From the NCBI GenBank assembly GCA_027052755.1, contig JALUEN010000036.1:1-5830 (forward strand): 5,830 bases of DNA, written 5' to 3'. Below, piece by piece: positions 1 through 4,930 of this stretch. Numbering within the stretch: the first letter of the stretch is position 1; each line of letters opens with the position of its first letter. The notes under the pieces are model-generated. The model had not been told where the DNA came from, did no database searches, and saw nothing but the letters and a program-made list of their open reading frames with translations. Origin of the DNA: a bacterium. Its GTDB lineage: Bacteria; DRYD01; JALUEN01. A program made the position numbers and the translations under genes.

Positions 1-310
1 GTATAAGCGGTACCTTCTTCCCCAGCGCCTTTCCAAATTTAACGATTAACTTAGAAGCTGTAGAGATAGCTTTGCTATGCTTTAACACCTCAGCGGCACT
101 CTTGAAGGTTGAAGTCACGTTCTTCACAGTAGAGCCAATCTCACTGGCATCAACGGCTTTAAGGGTGTTAGCAGCAAAATCAACCACAGCGGATGCCTTC
201 GTTTTAGCCGCCTCTTTAGAGGCATAAGTAGCTACCCTAGCAGCCTGAACGAACTTGTTAGTAGCACCAGCAGCTTGCCCCACATCTTTCGGCCTAGTTT
301 CCCTTATCAT
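1..310 (-). CDS. Ala/Lys-rich helical protein of unknown function (N-terminal part, truncated by window edge)
   Basis: An uninterrupted reading frame of 103 codons runs from ATG at 310..308 off the left edge of the window. An AGGAGG at 326..321 lies 10 nt before this ATG and 7 nt before an in-frame GTG at 313..311, so either codon could be the start. The visible part has 20 Ala in 103 residues, with many Lys, Ser, Thr and Val and no Cys or Trp. It has heptad-like spacing of small and hydrophobic residues, suggesting long amphipathic helices. No signal peptide, membrane segment or catalytic motif is visible. It lies 110 bp downstream of the exported protein gene on the same strand, so it could be co-transcribed with it or have its own promoter. 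I do not recognise the family. A surface, filament-like or structural helical protein would fit the composition, but this is a guess. The gene itself is well supported; the function is unknown. Confidence 0.75.
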   Translation of the reverse strand, partial: MIRETRPKDVGQAAGATNKFVQAARVATYASKEAAKTKASAVVDFAANTLKAVDASEIGSTVKNVTSTFKSAAEVLKHSKAISTASKLIVKFGKALGKKVPLI

Positions 311-420
311 CACAAAACGACCTCCTCTCAAATTTTCTCTGGTAATATCTTATTAAGCCTTTTTTGAGAAAAAGTAAAGGAAATTCTTTTTTGATTTTAG
401 TACATTATTTTAACCTTCAA

Positions 421-1140
421 TTACCATTTAAAGACCAGGTTGAGCTTATAGGATGGAAAATCTATCATGGACAAGTTCCCAGCACGTCTAAAACTAACCC
501 ATTTCCTACCAATAGAGATAGAGGTATTCTCTGTTAGTTTAAAGTTCAGGTAAAGGTAGAACCTATGCATTCGTTCTATATCAGGGCTAGGAGCGTTCCC
601 CACCTGTTTCATAGGGAAGTGGTAGTAATATCCGATGAAAACGCTGGAGAGAGGCTCTAACTTAGGTTTCCATATATAGATAAGCGAGAGTCCCTGTCCG
701 CTGTACCTACTCTCCAAGCTTGAGTACAGGGACTGTCTGAATATCACTTTATGAAAAGCCCCTAAGAGCCATCCCTTACCGATCACTCTGTAATACCTGT
801 ACTCATAGGTCCCCTGCGTGAACCTAGAGTTAGTACCTGAGATATAAACGTAAATAAAGAGGTCCTTGTCTCGCTTTAGCTTGATATATGGCCCATGCAT
901 CCACAATATCCCACCTGGAATATCCTTACGATAGTCAGCTACGTATCCAGCGCTGAACTTTAATCTCTTAGATCTTTTAGGTTTAGAGCTGTCCTTAGAC
1001 TCCTCCTCCTTAGTTTCAGTTGTATCACTTAGGCTGTAAATTGCCATCTCCTCTCCTAAGCTGTTTGGAGCTAGCAAAAAGGTGGACGCTAAGAGGAGAG
1101 CTAAGAATAGATACAGAGCACTGTTCTTCTTTATCTTCAT
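421..1140 (-). CDS. Exported protein, probable small outer-membrane beta-barrel
   Basis: This gene encodes 239 residues with a clear Sec signal peptide: basic MKIKKN, a hydrophobic stretch at about 8-24, and likely cleavage near 29 (after NSLG). A charged, low-complexity linker follows at about 37-59 (many E, K, S, D). The rest (60-239) alternates aromatic or hydrophobic with polar residues in strand-sized blocks such as LFIYVYIS, YEYRYYRVI, LSLIYIW, SVFIGYYYHF and FYLYLNFKL. The chain ends in LVFKW, and a terminal aromatic residue on a final amphipathic strand is typical of outer-membrane barrels. The seven or eight candidate strands suggest a small barrel. No lipobox Cys is seen. ATG is supported by AAGGAGG (1155..1149) 8 nt upstream. 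No family is recognised, so the barrel assignment is by pattern only; a periplasmic beta-rich protein is the alternative. It is transcribed divergently from mpg. Confidence 0.85.
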   Translation of the reverse strand: MKIKKNSALYLFLALLLASTFLLAPNSLGEEMAIYSLSDTTETKEEESKDSSKPKRSKRLKFSAGYVADYRKDIPGGILWMHGPYIKLKRDKDLFIYVYISGTNSRFTQGTYEYRYYRVIGKGWLLGAFHKVIFRQSLYSSLESRYSGQGLSLIYIWKPKLEPLSSVFIGYYYHFPMKQVGNAPSPDIERMHRFYLYLNFKLTENTSISIGRKWVSFRRAGNLSMIDFPSYKLNLVFKW

Positions 1141-1214
1141 CTATTCTCCCTCCTTCCTCTAAATTAAAACGATATATATGCAATAAATTATTTCAATAGA
1201 ATCTTTTTTAACAG
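1141..1214. promoter_or_regulatory. Divergent AT-rich promoter region between the exported-protein gene and mpg
   Basis: This short, very AT-rich gap must carry promoters for both divergent genes unless they are read from elsewhere. On the minus strand TTGAAA (1196..1191, 5/6 to the -35 consensus) is followed after 16 nt by TATCGT (4/6 to -10). On the plus strand TAGAAT (1197-1202, 5/6 to -10) lies 13 nt before the mpg ribosome binding site but has no recognisable -35. The two candidates abut, so the polymerases would compete. These are consensus matches made by eye in AT-rich DNA, hence the low confidence. Confidence 0.3.
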
Positions 1215-1222
1215 GGAGGTGA
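1215..1222 (+). promoter_or_regulatory. Strong Shine-Dalgarno site that decides the mpg start
   Basis: GGAGGTGA is a perfect 8-nt complement to the anti-Shine-Dalgarno end of bacterial 16S rRNA. The in-frame codon at optimal spacing (7 nt) is CTG at 1230. TTG at 1225 is only 2 nt away and in another frame, and no ATG, GTG or TTG occurs in the mpg frame between the upstream stop (1209-1211) and the conserved domain. Confidence 0.75.
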
Positions 1223-1229
1223 GGTTGCC

Positions 1230-1910
1230 CTGCTCAAAGAGAAAATCCTTCAAGAGATTGAGAGGGAGCTTCAAGTTCTTCCCCAGAGTTTCTTCAACAG
1301 ATCCTCGCTCACAGTAGCAGAGGATCTCATAGGCAAAGTATTACTTAGGAAAAAGGGTAAGAGTTTTATAGGAGGGGTAATAGTAGAGACAGAGGCCTAC
1401 GTGGGAACAGATGATAGAGCCTCGCACGCCTACAGGGGGAGAAAGACAAAACGAAATGCTCCAATGTTCGGTCCTCCTGGTAGCATATATGTTTACCTAA
1501 TTTACGGTAAGTATCACTGCTTAAATATCGTTACTAACAAAGAGAGTTTTCCCGACGCAGTCCTGATAAGAGCTATACACCCTCTAATCGGTTTAGAGGA
1601 GATGGCAAAAGCTAGGAAGATAGTCTTACCTCCTAGCTCAGAGATACCAGGACAACTCTTAAAAAGCTTGACAGGTGGACCAGGTAGGCTAACCCAGGCT
1701 CTAGGAATAGACTTAGCCTTAAACGGGAAACTCCTTGGAGATGAACTACTCATAGCGGATATAGGGCTTAAGCTAGAGGTAGTCAGGGATTGCAGGATAG
1801 GAGTTAGTTATGCAGGGGAAGATGCGCTAAAGCCCTACAGGTTCTTAGCCAAGTCCAGTCCTGCGGTAAGCCATCAGCCAGGTTATTGCAGAAAGTACAA
1901 AAAAGTTTAA
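1230..1910 (+). CDS. mpg: DNA-3-methyladenine glycosylase (MPG/AAG family)
   Basis: This enzyme excises alkylated and deaminated purines such as 3-methyladenine and hypoxanthine from DNA, starting base excision repair (EC 3.2.2.21 type). From CTG at 1230 it has 226 residues, slightly longer than typical bacterial members. Family hallmarks appear in order: LPQSFF and LTVAEDLIGK near 17-36; ETEAY at 53-57, with the catalytic Glu equivalent to human AAG E125 at E55 and Y57 beside it; SHAYRG with H66; MFGPPGSIYVYLIYG at 79-93, with the base-displacing Tyr at Y92; then TGGPGRLTQALGI and KPYRF near the C terminus. A start at GTG 1401, which encodes the Val in EAYVG, would delete the catalytic Glu, so it is wrong. 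The frame upstream has only CTG at a good distance from the ribosome binding site, making this a probable CTG start; a lost base near 1228-1280 is the alternative. The stop overlaps the convergent ispF stop by 4 nt. Function is secure; the exact start is not. Confidence 0.9.
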   Translation: MLKEKILQEIERELQVLPQSFFNRSSLTVAEDLIGKVLLRKKGKSFIGGVIVETEAYVGTDDRASHAYRGRKTKRNAPMFGPPGSIYVYLIYGKYHCLNIVTNKESFPDAVLIRAIHPLIGLEEMAKARKIVLPPSSEIPGQLLKSLTGGPGRLTQALGIDLALNGKLLGDELLIADIGLKLEVVRDCRIGVSYAGEDALKPYRFLAKSSPAVSHQPGYCRKYKKV

Positions 1911-2758
1911 TAGAGAACACAAAATAAAGCGAACCCCTCTCCCCTACCCACTACCCCTTGTTTCTCATTGCTCCTGAACTTTAAGGAGAGCCTTAGTTCC
2001 GGATTCAAGGAAGCTAGTTCCTTGATCAGCTTTTCTCTGTGAGGAGAGAGCTTAGGGGTTTGAGCTATCAAGGTTAGGTCAACAGCTCTCCCTTTAAAGC
2101 CCTTAACAAGACTCTCCAGACTATCCTTGATAAAGGGATACCTCTCAGATGAGTTCAGATCCTCATAGGGGTAATAGTGATAGCTAAGCTCTGCTTTAAC
2201 GCCTAAATCCTCTGAAATAAGCTTTAGATCGCTTAGAGAGAAGACGCCTAAGATCTCGGTATTTATCTCGGTATTTAAAGCCTTCTTCCCTGGTGTTCTC
2301 AGCTCCACCAAGGAGATAGCCTGAATAGCTAAACTCTCAGGTTCAAGCTCTTTAAAGCCTAAACTTCTAGCTAGCACCAGGGTTAGGTTAGGATATTCCA
2401 GTAGCCCCCATAACCCCTTCGCTATATCTCCTAAACGATTAGATAGCTCGTCATAGAGGATATCAGGAACAGTTAAAGAGAGAAGAACCTTTTCATAGCT
2501 CACAGAGAACTTCTCCCTGATAATTCTCAAGAGCTCCGTACTTCTAGCCCCTCTCCACTTAAGACTGGTATCAGGAAACAATGTTCCTATGTCCCCGAGA
2601 TATCCTAAAGCTCCCAAAGTAGCATCAATAAGGGAATGAAGGAGAACATCTCCATCAGAATGGGCTACAGCTCCCCAGCCTACTTTTAGTTCCTCGCTAC
2701 CTATGTACAGGGGACCGCCACGTCTCAAGCGATGAATATCATAGGATAAACCTATCAC
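1907..2758 (-). CDS. ispF: Double-length IspF-like protein (2-C-methyl-D-erythritol 2,4-cyclodiphosphate synthase)
   Basis: IspF converts CDP-methylerythritol 2-phosphate to the cyclodiphosphate plus CMP in the MEP isoprenoid pathway (EC 4.6.1.12). Normal IspF has about 155-160 residues; this protein has 283. Residues 1-83 match the N-terminal half: SYDIH with metal ligands D7 and H9, AHSDGDVLLH with H33, S34 and ligand H41, then GDIGTLFPDT and the following helix. Residues 225-283 match the C-terminal half: VDLTLIAQTPK with K236, and GRGEG at 271-275. The TTTE motif of E. coli (132-135) is RSNE here (262-265). The intervening residues 84-224 look like a degenerate C-terminal half (about 88-152; LGF and ESLAIQAISLVEL) followed by a shortened degenerate N-terminal half (YYPYED at 195-200 aligning with LFPDTS). 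GTG start: GGTGAT (2770..2765) lies 6 nt upstream. It is the third gene of the operon, 13 nt after the S-component stop. Family membership is firm; the tandem-duplication reading and enzyme activity are inference. Confidence 0.88.
   Translation of the reverse strand: MIGLSYDIHRLRRGGPLYIGSEELKVGWGAVAHSDGDVLLHSLIDATLGALGYLGDIGTLFPDTSLKWRGARSTELLRIIREKFSVSYEKVLLSLTVPDILYDELSNRLGDIAKGLWGLLEYPNLTLVLARSLGFKELEPESLAIQAISLVELRTPGKKALNTEINTEILGVFSLSDLKLISEDLGVKAELSYHYYPYEDLNSSERYPFIKDSLESLVKGFKGRAVDLTLIAQTPKLSPHREKLIKELASLNPELRLSLKFRSNEKQGVVGRGEGFALFCVLY
2253..2276. repeat. Perfect 12-bp tandem duplication inside ispF
   Basis: ATCTCGGTATTT occurs twice head to tail (2253-2264 and 2265-2276). On the coding strand it gives two copies of NTEI (residues 162-169), an in-frame 4-residue duplication. 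It lies in the degenerate middle part of the IspF-like protein, near the proposed start of the second domain, where constraint seems low. Replication slippage is the likely origin. Confidence 0.9.
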
Positions 2759-2771
2759 CTTAAAATCACCC

Positions 2772-3374
2772 TCAGTTAGTTTGCTCTGAGTTCTCCTTAG
2801 TTCTTATATAGTTCAACAGTTTACACAGAGCTATGAATACAGCGGTAGCTAAGATTCCCCTCAGCAGGTTAAAAGGTAACACACCGTACACTATCATCTT
2901 CTCAACGGCTGAGCTGTTAAGGAAAAGCTTTATAACCCAGTAATTAGCGAGGGCCATGGTAATAGTGCTCACCAAGGTACCTAAACCAGCTCCCAGGAGA
3001 GCCCTCTTGAAGCCGAAGCCTGTTAAACTCCAGGTTAGCTTAGCTGGGAGGATGAGGGAGAGAGTAGCTAGAGCGTTCATCCCTAAGCCAAGCCATATAT
3101 ACTCATCGCCCTTAAGTAGAGCAAAGACGATCAACTTAACCACCAGAGCGTAGAGTAACCACGGCAGTTCCAGGTTTCTGGCCAAGAGGAGCATCAAACC
3201 ATCAGAGAGGTCCAGCTTAAGGAAGGGCAGGAAAAGTGGGATCTGGATCAACATGATAAGCCCAGCGAGAGTCCCCAAGAGGGAACTCTCGCTGAGCCTC
3301 TTCAAACGACTTCTAGCTAAGGAGATCACATCTCTATATCCAGAAGTTTTATCAAGAACTTTACAATTACTCAC
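2772..3374 (-). CDS. ECF transporter S component, RibU-like (probable riboflavin/vitamin uptake)
   Basis: This is an integral membrane protein of 200 residues with about five or six hydrophobic segments (roughly 31-51, 57-66, 72-88, 93-110, 123-150, 161-189). The size and layout match substrate-binding S components of energy-coupling factor transporters. LPFLKLDLSD at 49-58 resembles the PFLKxDxSD signature of RibU after the first helix, and YGVLPFNLLRG at 163-173 resembles the IPFNLLKG segment before the last helix of RibU. Riboflavin is therefore the likeliest ligand, but another vitamin is possible. S components need EcfT and two EcfA ATPases; none is encoded here, so a shared module elsewhere is implied. 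The GTG start overlaps the aminotransferase stop in TAGTG, with AAGGAG (3390..3385) 10 nt upstream, pointing to translational coupling. The N-terminal 28 residues are soluble and basic. I am fairly sure of the S-component class and less sure of the substrate. Confidence 0.8.
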   Translation of the reverse strand: MSNCKVLDKTSGYRDVISLARSRLKRLSESSLLGTLAGLIMLIQIPLFLPFLKLDLSDGLMLLLARNLELPWLLYALVVKLIVFALLKGDEYIWLGLGMNALATLSLILPAKLTWSLTGFGFKRALLGAGLGTLVSTITMALANYWVIKLFLNSSAVEKMIVYGVLPFNLLRGILATAVFIALCKLLNYIRTKENSEQTN

Positions 3375-4753
3375 TAAACCTTAGCTCCTTTGTACTCCTT
3401 CAGGAACTGGTCTTGAATAACGGCAACTGATTCCTTGAGCTTATCCACTATGAAGTCTATGTCTTCCTTGGTAGCTATCAGTGGGGGAGCTATGTAAGTT
3501 CTGTCAACAGAAGCTCTAGCCAGGTAAACGCCTCGCTTAAGCATCTCCTTCTCAATCCTAGCAGCAACCCAGAACTTACCGGGGATCCTCTCCATGGTCT
3601 CCTTGTTAGCCACGTACTCAACAGTCCAGTGGAATCCTATCCCCCTAACATCTCCGACGATATCAAACTCAAGTAATTCCTTAAGTCTCTCGCCTAAGTA
3701 CTCACCCATCTTATCAGCGTTCTCCCAGAGTCTCTCCCTCTCTATTATCTCTATGTTCTTTAGAGCTGCTGCTGTAGATACTGGATGTCCACCGAAAGTC
3801 AAACCATGCATTAGCATCCACTTCTTAAATGGCTCAAACACCTTATCGCTGATAACCGTTGCAGAGAGCGGAGCGTAACCACTGGTTATACCTTTACCGA
3901 AGGTTACCATATCTGGGATAACTCCCCATCTCTCCATAGCGAACATCCTTCCAGTTCTACCAAAACCGTTGTTCACCTCATCAAATATCAGTAGGATACC
4001 GTACTTATCACATATCTCCCTAACCCTCTTTAAGTAGTCCTTAGGTGGGACTAGTGAACCTATAGCGGACATAACGGGCTCTATTACCACCGCAGCGATG
4101 GTCTTTGGTCCTTCAGCTAAGATCAAGTTCTCTAGCTCATCTACACATTGGAGTGAACAGGTATTAGGGTTAAGCTTGTAAGGACATCTGTAGCAGTAAG
4201 GTGGGTTAAAGTGTAGGAAGCCAGGCACCAATGGCTCAAAGAAGTTTCTGTTCTGCCTGATACCAGCGACGCTCAGAGCTCCGTAGGTAACCCCGTGATA
4301 GGACTCCCACCTAGCGATGATCTTATATCTCTTGGGTTCACCTATGACGTGGAAGTATTGTTTAGCTATCTTGACCGCTGTCTCTATAGCTTCGCTTCCG
4401 CTACCTGCGAAGAAAACGTGGTTTAAGTCGCCGGGTAGGATGGAAGCTAACTTCTCTGCTAGCTGGAGTGCAGGCTCATGAGCGTAGCCACCGAAAAGGG
4501 AAACGTAGCTTATCTTCTCCGCCTGCTGACGCATAGCTTCTATAATCTCTTCGCGTCCGTGCCCCACGTTGACTACCCATAGGATAGACATACCATCTAT
4601 GTACTCCTTACCGTGAATATCCCAGAGCTTCATCCCCTTTCCCTTAACTATTAGCTTAGGCCCCTCCTCAGCTAGCTCAGACCACATACCGAAGTGAGGT
4701 ATAAAGTGGTCTCTGGCTATCCTCTTGTAATCCTCCCAGGTATACTCCTTCAT
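3374..4753 (-). CDS. Class III PLP-dependent aminotransferase (omega-amino acid/taurine:pyruvate type)
   Basis: This gene encodes 459 residues, the usual length for fold-type I class III (ornithine/omega-amino acid) aminotransferases. Numbering from the ATG at 4753: phosphate-binding GSGSEA at 117-122, ring-stacking ESYHG with Y152, IEP with E225, FDEVNNGFGRTG with the pyridine-nitrogen Asp D258, TFGKG with the Schiff-base lysine K287, LTFGGHP with T319, and a C-terminal substrate-side Arg at R418. A Cys-rich segment at 187-203 (CxxC, then CxxxC) is also found in some taurine- or omega-amino acid:pyruvate enzymes. The amino donor cannot be read from sequence; pyruvate or 2-oxoglutarate would be the acceptor. 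An in-frame GTG at 4762 is also possible, but it has no spaced ribosome binding site, while GGGGGTG (4766..4760) sits 6 nt before the ATG. It is the first gene of the three-gene operon. DEVNNGF replaces the commoner DEVxTGF. The family is secure; the substrate is unknown. Confidence 0.93.
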   Translation of the reverse strand: MKEYTWEDYKRIARDHFIPHFGMWSELAEEGPKLIVKGKGMKLWDIHGKEYIDGMSILWVVNVGHGREEIIEAMRQQAEKISYVSLFGGYAHEPALQLAEKLASILPGDLNHVFFAGSGSEAIETAVKIAKQYFHVIGEPKRYKIIARWESYHGVTYGALSVAGIRQNRNFFEPLVPGFLHFNPPYCYRCPYKLNPNTCSLQCVDELENLILAEGPKTIAAVVIEPVMSAIGSLVPPKDYLKRVREICDKYGILLIFDEVNNGFGRTGRMFAMERWGVIPDMVTFGKGITSGYAPLSATVISDKVFEPFKKWMLMHGLTFGGHPVSTAAALKNIEIIERERLWENADKMGEYLGERLKELLEFDIVGDVRGIGFHWTVEYVANKETMERIPGKFWVAARIEKEMLKRGVYLARASVDRTYIAPPLIATKEDIDFIVDKLKESVAVIQDQFLKEYKGAKV

Positions 4754-4766
4754 CCTCTCCACCCCC

Positions 4767-4915
4767 GTAATTCAAGATCATATCTTAAGAGCTACTTTAG
4801 AGTTCTATCTCCAGCGCCTCTAACCTTGTAGGAGAGCACATAAGATATCAGTAAACGATGGAGACGGAGGATCTCTAGATTAAGTCAGAAAACTATATCT
4901 TAAGCACTTTTAAGG
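4767..4915. promoter_or_regulatory. Divergent regulatory region between the aminotransferase operon and surE
   Basis: Both flanking genes are transcribed away from this gap, so it should hold two promoters. For the operon, TATGAT on the minus strand (4782..4777, 5/6 to -10) lies 23 nt before the ATG at 4753, with no clear -35. It is embedded in the inverted repeat AAGAT-CAT-ATCTT (4774-4786), a possible operator. For surE the only -10-like word at a sensible distance is TATCTT (4896-4901, 4/6), also without a -35. No riboswitch fold was recognised. The divergent arrangement is certain; the individual elements are weak. Confidence 0.35.
4780..4902. repeat. Three copies of ATATCTTA in the divergent promoter region
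   Basis: The octamer occurs on the plus strand at 4780-4787 and 4895-4902 and inverted at 4848..4841. The two direct copies extend to ATATCTTAAG (4780-4789, 4895-4904) and are followed by similar text (GCTACTTTAG versus CACTTTTAAG). The outer copies lie about 26-30 nt from the two start codons. A regulator binding site or remnants of a duplicated promoter would both fit, but AT-rich DNA repeats easily by chance. Confidence 0.4.
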
Positions 4916-4922
4916 AAAGGAG
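4916..4922 (+). promoter_or_regulatory. Ribosome binding site supporting the TTG start of surE
   Basis: AAAGGAG lies 8 nt upstream of TTG 4931. The protein read from this TTG begins MLILTCDDG, which aligns with the conserved SurE N terminus (MRILVTNDDG) with no extra residues, so the unusual start codon is well supported. Confidence 0.8.
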
Positions 4923-4930
4923 TGTAAGAG

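Noticed and set aside
355..400. A/T-only inverted repeats followed by T-runs as a possible terminator
   Set aside because: The stems are about six A:T pairs with no G/C core, and on the plus strand there is no upstream gene to terminate. They are expected by chance in this AT-rich gap.
1225..1227. TTG as the start of mpg
   Set aside because: It is out of frame with the conserved protein, only 2 nt from the Shine-Dalgarno, and its frame stops at about 1315. It would work only if a base were missing from the sequence.
1401..1403. GTG as the start of mpg
   Set aside because: This codon is the Val of the conserved EAYVG; starting here removes the catalytic Glu and about 57 residues of the fold, and there is no ribosome binding site before it.
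1514..1753. 79-codon minus-strand ORF inside mpg
   Set aside because: It lies wholly antisense to a well-conserved glycosylase, has no ribosome binding site and shows no protein-like features; it is a shadow frame.
1907..2758. IspF-like gene as a frameshifted or chimeric pseudogene
   Set aside because: One frame is open throughout, has a good ribosome binding site and operon context, and keeps the conserved motifs of both halves.
2956..3153. 65-codon plus-strand ORF inside the S-component gene
   Set aside because: It is antisense to the transporter gene, and its Arg/Pro-rich composition is what an antisense frame of hydrophobic codons gives.
3594..3878. 94-codon plus-strand ORF inside the aminotransferase gene
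   Set aside because: It is a Ser/Leu-rich antisense shadow of a strongly conserved gene.
4760..4762. GTG start giving a 462-residue aminotransferase
   Set aside because: The G-run directly abuts it without spacing, whereas the ATG at 4753 has GGGGGTG at a 6-nt spacing. The difference is three residues.
4763..4930. Riboswitch (for example FMN) or small RNA in the divergent gap
   Set aside because: No conserved riboswitch core or long stable stem was recognised, and the likely 5' leaders are only about 20-30 nt.
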